From an uncultured bacterium (GTDB lineage: Bacteria; Cyanobacteriota; Vampirovibrionia; Gastranaerophilales; Gastranaerophilaceae), in assembly GCA_902777385.1 (NCBI GenBank), contig CACYTP010000004.1, positions 124,001-188,000 of the forward strand: a stretch of DNA of 64,000 bases, given 5' to 3'. The position numbers were made by a program, and so were the translations under genes. The notes beneath the pieces are model-generated. The model saw only the letters and a list, made by a program, of their open reading frames with translations, was not told the origin of the DNA and did no database searches. Shown here one piece after another: positions 32,741 through 40,912 of the stretch (position 1 is its first letter; every line of letters begins with the position of its first letter).

Positions 32741-34507
32741 ATGGCAGATAATAAAAAAACATTATTTATAGAAGGTAAAGAAGTAGAATTTACTGATGAA
32801 CCTAACCTGCTTGAAGTTATCAGAAAAGCAGGAATGAACGTTCCGACATTCTGTTACCGTCCTGATTTGACTTCGTTCGGAGCATGCAGAATGTGTGTTG
32901 TTGAAGTAGAATATCCAAACGGCAGAAAAATGATTAATTCATCTTGTACAATGCCGCCGGAAACAGGTATAAAAGTACACCTCAACACGGAAGCAACAAG
33001 AAGAATTCGTAAAACCGTATTGGAACTGCTGCTTGCAAATCATGACAGAAAATGTCTCACATGCGAAAGAAGCGGAAACTGCGAATTACAGAAATATGCT
33101 GAAGAATACGGTATAAAAAATATCCGCTTCCCGGATAAAGCACTAGACAGTTACTTACCGGTTGATGAAAGCAGCCCAGCTTTGGTAAGAGATCCGAATA
33201 AATGTATTCTTTGCGGTGCTTGTGTAAGAGCCTGCACAGAATTTCAGGGACATTCAGTATTAGGGTTTGCAAACAGAGGATCTAAAACTCTTGTTCAGCC
33301 TATGAACGGAAGACCATTGGCAGAAGTTGACTGCGTAAATTGCGGTCAATGTGCAGCGGTATGTCCGACAGGTGCTTTATCAATTAAGAATGATACGGAT
33401 AAAGTTTGGGCAGAAATAACAAACCCTGCAAAAACAGTTGTAGTTCAGATGGCACCGGCAACCCGTGTAGCATTGGGCGAAATATTCGGTCTAAAACCGG
33501 GTGAAAATACCATTGGTCTGATGAATGCAGCATTGAGAAGACTTGGATTTGATTATGTATTCGATACAAACTTCTCTGCTGACTTAACTATTATGGAGGA
33601 AGCTACAGAATTTTTAGGCAGACTGCAGTCAGGAGAAAACTTACCGTTATTCACTTCCTGTTGTCCTGCTTGGATTAAATATCTGGAAACTCAGCATCCT
33701 GATATGTTACATCACTTGTCATCCTGCAAATCACCAATGTCAATGTTATCACCGGTACTCGTAGACTTAGTACCAAAATATTACAACGTTGACAGAGAAA
33801 ATCTTGTTGTAGTAGCGGTTATGCCATGTACAGCCAAGAAATATGAATGCAAACGTCCGGAATTAGGACGTGATGGCAGACCAGATACTGATTATGTAAT
33901 CACAACACAAGAACTTGGTAAAATGATTAGAAGTGCAGGTATTGATTTCAATGCACTTGAACCCGAAGATAACGATTCCCCGTTTGGAGAATACACAGGT
34001 GCAGGAACAATCTTTGGTGCTTCCGGAGGCGTTGCAGAAGCTGCAGTAAGAACAGCTTATGAATTTGCTACAGGCGAAGAGTTAAATCCTGTTGATATCA
34101 AGGAAATGCGTGGGACATCAAATCGTTCAAAAACAGTTGAACTTGATATAAAGGGAACAAAAGTTGTAGTAAGAGTTGTTTCTACATTAAAAGAAGCTGA
34201 AAAAGCTATTCAGGAAATCAAACGTGGTGAAGCTAACTTCCAATTGCTTGAAGTAATGGCTTGCCCGGGAGGTTGTATTAATGGTGGCGGACAACCTAGA
34301 AGTTGCGATGATTCAACCGTTAAAGGTAAACGTGCTGACGGCTTATACAAAGAAGACAGCGAATTACCATTAAGGGAATCTCACAAAAATCCATCTATCC
34401 AAAAATTATATAACGAATTTTTGGAGAAACCGGGTTCGCACAAAGCACACGAATTATTACACACCGTTTATAAGAACAAATTTGAAGGTTCATATAAAGA
34501 CGTATAA
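32741..34507 (+). CDS. hydA: [FeFe] hydrogenase catalytic subunit (HydA)
   Basis: This 588-residue enzyme reduces protons to H2. In order it has a plant-type [2Fe-2S] domain (CYRPDLTSFGACRMC), the His-ligated [4Fe-4S] region (HDRKCLTCERSGNC), two [4Fe-4S] motifs (CILCGACVRAC, CVNCGQCAAVCP) and the H-cluster. The three H-cluster signatures are complete: TSCCPAWIKYLE, MPCTAKKYE and ACPGGCINGGGQP. With hydC and hydB it forms a group A3-type trimer, likely electron-bifurcating or confurcating. Maturases HydEFG are not in the window. A terminator follows. Confidence 0.96.
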   Translation: MADNKKTLFIEGKEVEFTDEPNLLEVIRKAGMNVPTFCYRPDLTSFGACRMCVVEVEYPNGRKMINSSCTMPPETGIKVHLNTEATRRIRKTVLELLLANHDRKCLTCERSGNCELQKYAEEYGIKNIRFPDKALDSYLPVDESSPALVRDPNKCILCGACVRACTEFQGHSVLGFANRGSKTLVQPMNGRPLAEVDCVNCGQCAAVCPTGALSIKNDTDKVWAEITNPAKTVVVQMAPATRVALGEIFGLKPGENTIGLMNAALRRLGFDYVFDTNFSADLTIMEEATEFLGRLQSGENLPLFTSCCPAWIKYLETQHPDMLHHLSSCKSPMSMLSPVLVDLVPKYYNVDRENLVVVAVMPCTAKKYECKRPELGRDGRPDTDYVITTQELGKMIRSAGIDFNALEPEDNDSPFGEYTGAGTIFGASGGVAEAAVRTAYEFATGEELNPVDIKEMRGTSNRSKTVELDIKGTKVVVRVVSTLKEAEKAIQEIKRGEANFQLLEVMACPGGCINGGGQPRSCDDSTVKGKRADGLYKEDSELPLRESHKNPSIQKLYNEFLEKPGSHKAHELLHTVYKNKFEGSYKDV

Positions 34508-34526
34508 CAAACGTGTAAATATACAG

Positions 34527-34561
34527 AAAAGCGATAAGTCGGGTAGACTTATCGCTTTTTT
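34527..34561 (+). terminator. Terminator of hydCBA
   Basis: AAAAGCGATAAGTC pairs with GACTTATCGCTTTT, followed by TT. It lies 20 bp after hydA. Confidence 0.9.
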
Positions 34562-34595
34562 CATGCTACAATACGCTAAAAAAGGAGTTATAAAA

Positions 34596-35480
34596 ATGAA
34601 GGGTATCATTTTAGCAGCAGGTGCAGGAACTCGTCTATATCCGGCATCATTACCAATATCAAAAATTTTATTGTCTATTTATGACAAACCTATGATTTAT
34701 TATCCGTTATCAACATTAATGCTTGCGGGAATTCAGGATATTCTGGTAATAACAAACGAAGCTGACTATGATAACTTCAAAAAGCTACTCGGGGACGGTT
34801 CTCAGTTTGGACTGCATATTGAATATAAAATTCAATATGTACAAAGAGGTATTGCAGATGCTTTTCTAATTGCTGAAGACTTTATTGCAGGTGAAGATGT
34901 TGCATTAATATTAGGAGATAATATATTCCACGGACACGGATTTTCAACATTAATGAAACATGCCATTGACAATAATACAGGAGCTACTGTTTTTGGTTAT
35001 ACGGTAAAAGATCCTGAGCGTTTTGGCGTTGTCGAATTTGATGAGAACAAGAAAGTTATTTCATTAGAAGAAAAACCCTCTCATCCAAAATCTGATTATG
35101 CTGTAACCGGTTTGTATTTCTATGATAAAAATGTCTGTGATTATGCAAAACAACTAACCCCATCGGCTCGTGGAGAATTAGAAATCACAGATTTAAATAA
35201 AATATATCTTAAACACGGCACATTAAATGTTGAAATACTTGGCAGAGGGTTTGCTTGGCTTGATACAGGCACTCACGACTCAATGTTGCAAGCAAGTAAT
35301 TTTGTACAATCAATGGAATTAAACAAGGGTGAAAAAATATCTTGTCTGGAAGAAATTGCATACCTCCACGGATATATCAGTGGGGAACAAATCCTTAAAA
35401 ACATAGAAGGATATAAAAGCGATTACTATGATTATGTAAGAAACATAATTTTAAAAAGAATGACCGGAATAAAGGTTTAA
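34596..35480 (+). CDS. rfbA: Glucose-1-phosphate thymidylyltransferase
   Basis: RfbA makes dTDP-glucose from glucose-1-phosphate and dTTP, the first step toward dTDP-rhamnose. The nucleotide loop is KGIILAAGAGTRLYPASLPISK, the metal-binding strand is LILGDNIFHGHG, and EEKPSHPKSDYAVTGLYFYD and RGFAWLDTGTHDSM are hallmark segments. The usual GSGTRL is AGTRL here. The start at 34596 was chosen because AAAGGAG precedes it and it matches the family N-terminus; 38 extra upstream codons would run into hydA. The rest of the rhamnose pathway is not adjacent. Confidence 0.94.
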   Translation: MKGIILAAGAGTRLYPASLPISKILLSIYDKPMIYYPLSTLMLAGIQDILVITNEADYDNFKKLLGDGSQFGLHIEYKIQYVQRGIADAFLIAEDFIAGEDVALILGDNIFHGHGFSTLMKHAIDNNTGATVFGYTVKDPERFGVVEFDENKKVISLEEKPSHPKSDYAVTGLYFYDKNVCDYAKQLTPSARGELEITDLNKIYLKHGTLNVEILGRGFAWLDTGTHDSMLQASNFVQSMELNKGEKISCLEEIAYLHGYISGEQILKNIEGYKSDYYDYVRNIILKRMTGIKV

Positions 35481-35483
35481 AGT

Positions 35484-35954
35484 TTAAGCATTTATATCTT
35501 CCGAATCATTATTTACGAGATTGACATCATCAGAACCTGATAACTGATATAAATCATCTTTATTTAACTTTAAAGTATTGTTCTCTGAACGCTGAATTTT
35601 ACCATTTGGTAAAGTTCTATCTTGAACTTCGACAAAATCCTGATCCATACCAAAAGTATGAGTTCCACCATCGAGAGTACCACCATCTGCCGCAACTGTA
35701 ACATTACGGCAACCGCATAATACATAAACATCGTCCATTGGAGTATCAATTATTGTAGCATTTTCAATCCCTCTAAATTCCACTCTTCCTGATTCCAACA
35801 GTTCAACTTCAGCAAATCTGTCTTCTGCTTGCTGAACAAAGTCAAGTGTAGTACCATCAGCAAGATTAACTGAATACTTGTTATCAAAACACTCTTTAGC
35901 TGCAATATCCTTTGATTTAAACTTTATACCACCAACTATCTCAAATCCACTCAT
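35484..35954 (-). CDS. Acidic protein of unknown function
   Basis: This is a 156-residue acidic protein, rich in Asp, Val and Gly, with short alternating beta segments (VELLESGRVEFRGIENATII, NVTVAADGGTLDGGTHTF). Such a pattern suggests a small beta-helix or beta-sandwich. There is no signal peptide or enzyme motif. The Asp-rich DGGTLDGGTHT and NDSEDINA stretches could bind calcium, but this is speculation. It is convergent with rfbA, 3 bp apart. Confidence 0.5.
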   Translation of the reverse strand: MSGFEIVGGIKFKSKDIAAKECFDNKYSVNLADGTTLDFVQQAEDRFAEVELLESGRVEFRGIENATIIDTPMDDVYVLCGCRNVTVAADGGTLDGGTHTFGMDQDFVEVQDRTLPNGKIQRSENNTLKLNKDDLYQLSGSDDVNLVNNDSEDINA

Positions 35955-36037
35955 AAACTCAACTCCTTACTTTGATGATTATAAAATATTTTACAAAAAA
36001 AGTAAATACCAAGGAAATATTTATATATTTTAATTTC

Positions 36038-36066
36038 TTGCACAATACAACGTATTGCGTTATTCT
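36038..36066 (+). promoter_or_regulatory. Promoter placing the recN transcript start at its ATG
   Basis: TTGCAC at 36038-36043 is separated by 17 bp from TATTCT at 36061-36066. The expected start is about 36073, the recN ATG, so the mRNA is probably leaderless. A TATAAT at 36066-36071 overlaps but sits too close to the ATG. Confidence 0.4.
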
Positions 36067-36072
36067 ATAATC

Positions 36073-37725
36073 ATGATAAAGCAATTAAAATTAAAGAATT
36101 ATATATTAATAGACGAGCTGGAAGCAAATTTTCACTCAGGGCTCAACATCATTACAGGGGAAACAGGAGCCGGCAAAAGCATACTTATCAGTGCAATTGA
36201 CATAGCTTTTTCATCAAGAGTTTCTAAAGATGTTATAAAAACAGGTGCTGATAAAGCCGTAATTGAACTATTAATAGATAACACAAAACATGATTTATCA
36301 AAATTATTTGAAGATAACGGTATAGACAACCTTGGTAATGAAATAATTTTGACAAAAGAAATAACCTCTAACGGAGTAAGGACAAGGGTAAACGGAACTT
36401 TAATAAATCAGGAATTTTTAAAACAAATCAAATCATTATTTTTAGATATACATTCACAACATCAAACGTATGTTTTTATGCAGCCAAAATACCATATAAC
36501 ACTCCTTGACAGTTATGCTAAGGATGTTTACGGGAAAATGCTTGATGAATACAAAGAACTCTACAAAAAATATACAGATACCAAAAATCTTTTGGAAAAA
36601 GCCAAGAATTCAGCAGATACGGAAGAAAATAGAATAGAATTTTTGAGATTTCAGGTAAATGAAATTGAAGAAGCATCTATTTCATCAACAACAGAAGACG
36701 AAGAATTAAATATTGAGCTGGAAGTTTTATCTAACGCAGAGAAGCTGAAAGAACTTACAGGACAGGCTTACTGGTCTATAAACGGCGATGATGGTTCAAT
36801 AATTGAAGCTCTTGGCAAAATCAAACAAAATATATCCAAAGCGGCTTCAATGGATACGAAGCTTGAAGAACTTGAACAAAGATACATAGATGCTGTTGAA
36901 AATTTAAAAGATTTATCATCTGATTTAAGAGATTATTCTCAGGGATTAGACAATGACGAACAACGCCTGAACGAGATACAGGAGCGTTTGTTTATACTTG
37001 ACAAATTGAAGAGAAAATACGGTGGAAATCTTGAAAATGTACTAAAAACATACGACGAATTATCGGAAGAATTAAAAGGTATCGAATTTTCAACACAAAA
37101 TATTGAAGAACTTGAGCAGGCAGTAGCGAAGATATACGCACAATTGACGGAAATAGCATCAAAAATTACAGAAAACAGAAAAAATTATGCAAATGTTCTG
37201 TCTGCATATATTCAAGAAAAAATGGAAAATTTAGAGTTACCTAAATCGAGATTTCAGATTTCAGTTCAACCGAAAGAAATTGGCAATGATGGGGCAGATG
37301 AAGTTGAATTTTTGATATCAACAAACATATCCGAAGACTTAAAACCTCTTGCGAAAGTGGCATCAGGTGGTGAAATATCCAGAGTAATGCTTGCAATAAA
37401 ATCAATTTTTGCACAATCAGATGATATTGACACCGTAATTTTTGATGAAATTGACACAGGAATATCGGGTAAAGCATCACAGAGCGTTGCGGACGAAATA
37501 AAAGATTTATCAAAATATCATCAAATAATATTAATTACACACCAGCCGATAATAGCTTCAAAAGCAGACAAACACTTCTACGTCCGTAAATCACAGCAGG
37601 ATGAAACCCATGTTGACGTATATGTATTAACAGGTGAAAACAGAGTTAAGGCTCTGGCAGAACTTGCAGGTGGGGATATAAATGCACAGTCCGTTGATTT
37701 TGCTCGTTCTTTATTATCCGTATAA
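36073..37725 (+). CDS. recN: DNA repair protein RecN
   Basis: RecN is an SMC-like ATPase acting in double-strand break repair. The head domain begins IKQLKLKNYILIDELEANF with Walker A ITGETGAGKS. A central coiled coil spans about residues 160-370. The C-terminal half-site has ASGGEISRVMLAIKSIF (signature) and DTVIFDEIDTGISGKAS (Walker B), then LITHQPIIAS. Length (550) is normal. ATG 36073 matches the family start; an upstream TTG is unlikely. Confidence 0.95.
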   Translation: MIKQLKLKNYILIDELEANFHSGLNIITGETGAGKSILISAIDIAFSSRVSKDVIKTGADKAVIELLIDNTKHDLSKLFEDNGIDNLGNEIILTKEITSNGVRTRVNGTLINQEFLKQIKSLFLDIHSQHQTYVFMQPKYHITLLDSYAKDVYGKMLDEYKELYKKYTDTKNLLEKAKNSADTEENRIEFLRFQVNEIEEASISSTTEDEELNIELEVLSNAEKLKELTGQAYWSINGDDGSIIEALGKIKQNISKAASMDTKLEELEQRYIDAVENLKDLSSDLRDYSQGLDNDEQRLNEIQERLFILDKLKRKYGGNLENVLKTYDELSEELKGIEFSTQNIEELEQAVAKIYAQLTEIASKITENRKNYANVLSAYIQEKMENLELPKSRFQISVQPKEIGNDGADEVEFLISTNISEDLKPLAKVASGGEISRVMLAIKSIFAQSDDIDTVIFDEIDTGISGKASQSVADEIKDLSKYHQIILITHQPIIASKADKHFYVRKSQQDETHVDVYVLTGENRVKALAELAGGDINAQSVDFARSLLSV

Positions 37726-37766
37726 AACAAAAAGCCTGAAAAATTATTTCAGGCGGATGATGTGAA

Positions 37767-38720
37767 CTAGTCTTGGATATAATCTTTAAAACAGGAAATA
37801 TTTTTATCACGCATTCTGCTTATAGCGACATTTTCCAACTGTCGTATTCTCTCTTTTGAATATCCCAGTTTTTTACCTAACTCTTCCAGTGTTAAAATTT
37901 TATGACCATTAATTCCAAATCTATGGTAAATAATTTGTTGTTCTCTTTGAGGTAAACTGTTAATAAGCTCTGTTACACTGGTTTCCATAGATTTTGTAAG
38001 TGCAGTTTCATCGGGAGCATTGTGGGATTTATCTTCAATATAATCACCAATACATAAATCGTCCGTAACAGGAGTTTCCAGACTGACAGGATCCTTAATC
38101 ATTGCACGTCGTATAGAGTTGAGATTTCTAACAGAAACACCCATTTTTGTAGTTATTTCTGTATCATAGGGTTCTCGTCCCAAATTATTTGTTAACTCGG
38201 AATAAACTTGTTTGTATTTTCTTATTTTATCGGCCATGTGGATAGGAATACGGATAGCTTTGGCATTATTAGTTATTGCCCTCATAATAGTTTGTCTTAT
38301 CCACCATGTTGCATAGGTAGAAAACTTGCAATTTTTTGTATAATCGAATTTTTCAGCAGCCTTAATTAACCCCAAAGAGCCCTCCTGAACCAAATCCATA
38401 AAGAGAACACCCTGTCCTGTATATTTTTTGGCAATACTTACAACAAGACGCAAATTCGCTTGTATAAGTTTTCTTTTTGCTATATCAGCCTGAATTTTCT
38501 TTGCAGACTTAATATCTTTGCCCAGATTTTGTTCATCTTGAGCTTTAAGCAGCTTAATTTTTCCAATATCTTTAAGATACATTTGCAGCAAATCATCTTC
38601 TTTAGCAATAGTATTAAACACTTTAGGTTCTTCATCCTCCGGCACATTATCTTGAGTCGATACATCTTTAAGGTAATTTTCGTCATAAACGCAGCACAAA
38701 TCTTCAGTATTCAAGCTCAT
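37767..38720 (-). CDS. RNA polymerase sigma-70 factor (RpoD/group 2 type)
   Basis: This is a 317-residue sigma factor with regions 1.2 to 4. [17 protein letters not shown] is region 1.2, [26 protein letters not shown] and [16 protein letters not shown] are regions 2.1-2.4, and [13 protein letters not shown] starts region 3. [20 protein letters not shown] is the region 4.2 helix-turn-helix that reads the -35 box. A long non-conserved region 1.1 is absent, and the first 35 residues are acidic. It could be the housekeeping factor or a group 2 paralogue of the cyanobacterial SigB-E kind; the single copy seen here cannot decide. AGGAGAGTTTATTTATG gives the start. Confidence 0.9.
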   Translation of the reverse strand: MSLNTEDLCCVYDENYLKDVSTQDNVPEDEEPKVFNTIAKEDDLLQMYLKDIGKIKLLKAQDEQNLGKDIKSAKKIQADIAKRKLIQANLRLVVSIAKKYTGQGVLFMDLVQEGSLGLIKAAEKFDYTKNCKFSTYATWWIRQTIMRAITNNAKAIRIPIHMADKIRKYKQVYSELTNNLGREPYDTEITTKMGVSVRNLNSIRRAMIKDPVSLETPVTDDLCIGDYIEDKSHNAPDETALTKSMETSVTELINSLPQREQQIIYHRFGINGHKILTLEELGKKLGYSKERIRQLENVAISRMRDKNISCFKDYIQD

Positions 38721-38810
38721 AAATAAACTCTCCTCATATATTCAAAATTCCGATACATGGACATTGACGGAAATAAAGAAAAAAAGTTTCAAAGAAAAGG
38801 ATAAAATCTA

Positions 38811-38839
38811 TTGACATGAAAAAATGTTTAGTATAGGAT
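38811..38839 (+). promoter_or_regulatory. tRNA-Val promoter
   Basis: TTGACA (38811-38816) is separated by 17 bp from TAGGAT (38834-38839), 19 bp before the tRNA. Confidence 0.7.
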
Positions 38840-38858
38840 TAGAGATGTCGAGAGGTGC

Positions 38859-38934
38859 GGGCGTTTAGCTCAGTTGGTAGAGCGTCTCCCTTACAAGGAG
38901 AGGGTCAGAAGTTCGAGTCTTCTAACGCCCACCA
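38859..38934 (+). tRNA. tRNA-Val (TAC)
   Basis: Cloverleaf: acceptor GGGCGTT/AACGCCC, D-stem GCTC/GAGC, anticodon stem TCTCC/GGAGA around CTTACAA (anticodon TAC), T-stem AGAAG/CTTCT with loop TTCGAGT. The CCA is encoded. Its 3' end plus terminator is repeated 194 bp downstream. Confidence 0.96.
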
Positions 38935-39128
38935 TTTAAGAAAGAGGTTACAAGACCTCTTTTTTTTATGGGCGTTTTGATGACGAGAACTTCCGTTTGA
39001 AGTTCGAGAGGATTTCCGTACGGCATTTATGCCGGATAGCGAACAGATTGAGCATACTGTGGCAAAGCCACAAATGCGAAACTCTGTGAGCGTGGAGGAA
39101 ATCCAAGACAGGCTTCTAACGCCCACCA
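38935..39128 (+). repeat. tRNA-Val downstream unit 1 (194 bp)
   Basis: The unit opens with the tRNA terminator. Next come an inverted T-arm/acceptor copy (TGGGCGTTTTGATGACGAGA at 38968-38987), a direct GAAGTTCGAG, nested hairpins (GGATTTCC/GGAAATCC, GGCAT/ATGCC, TGTGGC/GCCACA) and a copy of the tRNA tail from CTTCTAACG through the CCA. No coding potential is credible. Confidence 0.7.
38941..38968 (+). terminator. Terminator directly after tRNA-Val
   Basis: AAAGAGGT/ACCTCTTT around TACAAG, followed by TTTTT. An identical copy occurs at 39135-39162 after the duplicated tail. Confidence 0.9.
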
Positions 39129-39283
39129 TTTAAGAAAGAGGTTACAAGACCTCTTTTTTTTATGGGCGTTTTGATGACGAGAACTTCCGTTTGAAGTCCG
39201 AGCGGATTTGCGGACGGAATGAAACGAAGTGAATTCCGGATAGCGAACAGATTGAGCAGACTTTTGTCTTCTCTTTTTAGTGG
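39129..39283 (+). repeat. tRNA-Val downstream unit 2 (partial)
   Basis: It repeats the terminator (39135-39162) and the first 45 bp of unit 1 almost exactly. It then diverges in the hairpin core while keeping GGATAGCGAACAGATTGAGC. It ends in a small hairpin AGAC-TTTT-GTCT with a T-rich tail, where the convergent tRNA-Tyr unit begins. The closing tRNA tail is lost. Confidence 0.6.
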
Positions 39284-39469
39284 TGGGCAGGGGTGGATTA
39301 ATCACTTCGCTCACGTTAAACGTGCCTTCGGTTGATTGCTCCATAATTTTTAATTATTCCGCAATCAAGCCTACGCACTTCGCTCGCTCGTTCCGAACCA
39401 ACTACAGGGCTTTGCCCTGTGTGGTTCTCATCCACCTACTAAAAAAGACCCTTTCGGGTCTTAAAAGTT
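39284..39469 (-). repeat. tRNA-Tyr downstream unit (186 bp)
   Basis: Read on the minus strand, tRNA-Tyr is followed by a terminator and then an inverted T-arm (GGTGGATGAGAACCACACAG). Next are hairpins (CAGGGC/GCCCTG, and a TTGATTGC/GCAATCAA stem) and finally a copy of the tRNA 3' tail ending CCACCCCTGCCC at 39285. The block GAACCxCACAGG-hairpin-CCTGT...GGTTCGG is shared with tRNA-Lys unit 1. Confidence 0.6.
39441..39463 (-). terminator. Terminator of the Thr-Thr-Tyr tRNA cluster
   Basis: On the minus strand TAAGACCCGAAAGGGTCTTTTTT forms a GACCC-GAAA-GGGTC stem with six T. Confidence 0.9.
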
Positions 39470-39552
39470 TGGGCAGGGGTGGATTCGAACCACCGTAGAC
39501 TCGCGCCGACAGATTTACAGTCTGTTCCCTTTAGCCACTCGGGCACCTACCC
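39470..39552 (-). tRNA. tRNA-Tyr (GTA)
   Basis: This is a class II tRNA of 83 nt with a long variable arm. Acceptor GGGTAGG/CCTGCCC (one G-T pair), anticodon stem ACAGA/TCTGT around CTGTAAA (anticodon GTA), T-loop TTCGAAT. The CCA is not encoded. It is last in a Thr(TGT)-Thr(GGT)-Tyr cluster. Confidence 0.95.
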
Positions 39553-39571
39553 TTATATCTGATTTTAAATT

Positions 39572-39643
39572 TGCCTTTGATGGGATTTGAACCCATGGCC
39601 TCTCCCTTACCAAGGGAGTGCGCTACCCCTGCGCCACAAAGGC
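39572..39643 (-). tRNA. tRNA-Thr (GGT)
   Basis: Acceptor GCCTTTG/CAAAGGC, D-stem GCGC/GCGC, anticodon stem CTCCC/GGGAG around TTGGTAA (anticodon GGT), T-loop TTCAAAT. The CCA is not encoded. Two truncated copies of its 5' end lie upstream at 126-bp steps. Confidence 0.95.
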
Positions 39644-39769
39644 TCATTACCTTCAAAGTTTTATTTTATTGTCAATTCGCACTTTCTGATATTTCTACCA
39701 AGGGAGTGCTTCCTCTCGAAAAACAATACTCAATTGTTTTTCTCGGCAGAGTCCCTGCGTCACAAAGGC
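39644..39769 (-). repeat. 126-bp pseudo-tRNA-Thr unit, proximal copy
   Basis: On the minus strand it comprises 17 nt of the tRNA-Thr 5' end (39769-39753, one mismatch, GGCGC to GACGC), a 44-nt hairpin insert (39752-39709) and the anticodon-arm 5' half CACTCCCTTGGTA (39708-39696). A spacer with TTGACA then leads to the real tRNA. The 3' half of the tRNA is absent. It differs from the distal copy at only 3 of 126 positions. Confidence 0.8.
39709..39752 (-). ncRNA. 44-nt hairpin module, proximal tRNA-Thr unit
   Basis: ACTCTGCCGA, then a perfect 10-bp stem GAAAAACAAT/ATTGTTTTTC around loop TGAGT, then GAGAGGAAG. The length and flanks match the tRNA-Pro module, while the stem bases differ in a compensated way. 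The A/T-rich stem could also act as a weak terminator. Confidence 0.45.
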
Positions 39770-39895
39770 TCATTACCTTCAAAGTTTTATTTTGTTGTCA
39801 ATTCGCACTTTCTGATATTTCTACCAAGGGAGTGCTTCCTCTCGAAAAACAATACTCAATTGTTTTTCTCGGCAGAGTCCCTGTGCCACAAAGGC
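39770..39895 (-). repeat. 126-bp pseudo-tRNA-Thr unit, distal copy
   Basis: Same layout as the proximal copy. The tRNA-5' segment (39895-39879) carries a different single mismatch, GGCGC to GGCAC. Upstream of it lies the spacer after tRNA-Thr(TGT), with TTGATA at 39927-39922 in place of TTGACA. Confidence 0.8.
39835..39878 (-). ncRNA. 44-nt hairpin module, distal tRNA-Thr unit
   Basis: It is identical in sequence to the proximal module at 39709-39752. Both copies keep the stem intact while the surrounding tRNA-5' copies have each picked up a D-stem-breaking change. Confidence 0.45.
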
Positions 39896-39957
39896 TCATT
39901 ACCTTCAAAGCTTTATTTTATTATCAATCAACTCTTTCTGATATTTCCCAGAAAGAA

Positions 39958-40029
39958 AGCCGGCAATAGGAATCGAACCTACAACCTACGGTTTACAAAA
40001 CCGTTGCTCTACCGTTGAGCTATGCCGGC
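39958..40029 (-). tRNA. tRNA-Thr (TGT)
   Basis: Acceptor GCCGGCA/TGCCGGC (TTGCCGGC end), D-stem GCTC/GAGC, anticodon stem ACGGT/ACCGT around TTTGTAA (anticodon TGT), T-loop TTCGATT. The discriminator is T and the CCA is not encoded. It is first in the Thr-Thr-Tyr cluster. Confidence 0.94.
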
Positions 40030-40114
40030 TTACGTTTCCCATTCTATTAAGAACATAATTAAATGTCAAGAACTTTTTTCTGTTAGTAGTATAATTTTTG
40101 TAAGGAGATTGCTT

Positions 40115-40456
40115 ATGACAAAATTTATTGCACCTATTATATTATTGACTATATCAAATATATTTATGACGTTCGCTTGGTACGGACACTTGAAATTCAA
40201 GTCCTCTGCTCTCTGGCTTGTTATACTGGTTAGCTGGGGTATTGCACTGTTTGAATATTGTTTTCAGGTACCGGCAAACCGCATAGGACATGAAGTCTAC
40301 AACGCAGTTCAGTTAAAAACAATGCAGGAAGTCATTACCCTTATTGTTTTTAGCTTTTTCTCTGTGTTGTACCTTAAAGAAGAATTCCGTTGGAACTATC
40401 TTGTAGGTTTTGCCCTCATTATTCTTGCCGTATTCTTTATTTTTAAAAAATGGTAA
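40115..40456 (+). CDS. DMT-superfamily / DUF486 small membrane protein
   Basis: This is a 113-residue protein with four membrane helices: residues 5-22, 33-50, 68-88 and 95-111. NIFMTFAWYGHLKF, FEYCFQVPANRIGH and QLKTMQEVITLIVF are the DUF486 signature segments. The family sits in the drug/metabolite transporter fold; its substrate is not known. The start at 40115 has AAGGAG upstream. It stands alone and is divergent from the tRNA cluster. Confidence 0.88.
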   Translation: MTKFIAPIILLTISNIFMTFAWYGHLKFKSSALWLVILVSWGIALFEYCFQVPANRIGHEVYNAVQLKTMQEVITLIVFSFFSVLYLKEEFRWNYLVGFALIILAVFFIFKKW

Positions 40457-40572
40457 ACAAGGCTTATCTCTACTGCTAAAATATTATACCTTCGGGTAAT
40501 GATTTAATTACTAAATATAGAATAATTAAATTATCAGGAATTAGTATTAGCCGCTAACAAAGGAGGTATGAT

Positions 40573-40794
40573 ATGAACATGTTAAGAAAAATAGCTTTTG
40601 TATTGGTAATGGTAGGTGCCATTGTCTGGGGAGTTCTTGGAATATTTAACATAAACCTGGTTGCCGCCCTATTCGGTGATGCAACAATTCTATCCCGAAT
40701 TGTTTACGCTTTGGTAGGCATCTCTGCAATTATACTTATGGCAACACCAAATGATGAAGGATGTTACTGCGACTGTAACGAACGCACTTACTAA
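40573..40794 (+). CDS. DUF378 small membrane protein
   Basis: This is a 73-residue protein with two membrane helices (KIAFVLVMVGAIVWGVLGIF and IVYALVGISAIILMA). The pattern GAIVWGVLGIFNINLV is that of DUF378. The C-terminus ends with GCYCDCNERTY, which puts three Cys after the last helix and could bind metal. AGGAGG precedes the ATG. The physiological role of the family is not known to me. Confidence 0.85.
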   Translation: MNMLRKIAFVLVMVGAIVWGVLGIFNINLVAALFGDATILSRIVYALVGISAIILMATPNDEGCYCDCNERTY

Positions 40795-40912
40795 TACTTA
40801 TGAAAGCCATCTCGTTTAAGAGATGGCTTTTAAATTAAGATTTTATAAAGATTTCTCTATATATAGCTTTTTTTAAATATTTGTATTACAATACCAAAAA
40901 AGTAAATTATTT

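Noticed and set aside
37241-37513. Minus-strand frame inside recN, and similar long antisense frames in nifJ, hydB and the 572-residue gene
   Set aside because: They are shadows of strongly supported genes. They have no ribosome sites and codon usage is unlike that of real genes here.
38905-39344. Minus-strand frames with shared peptide segments over the tRNA-Val units
   Set aside because: The similarity comes from the duplicated tRNA tail and hairpin DNA. There are no start signals and the frames run through terminators.
39644-39895. Possible CRISPR array
   Set aside because: The repeats are 126 bp, contiguous and almost identical, with no variable spacers and no cas genes.
39571-40018. 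Plus-strand frames encoding internally repeated peptides over the tRNA-Thr units
   Set aside because: The peptide repeats only mirror the 126-bp DNA repeat antisense to the tRNAs. There is no initiation signal.
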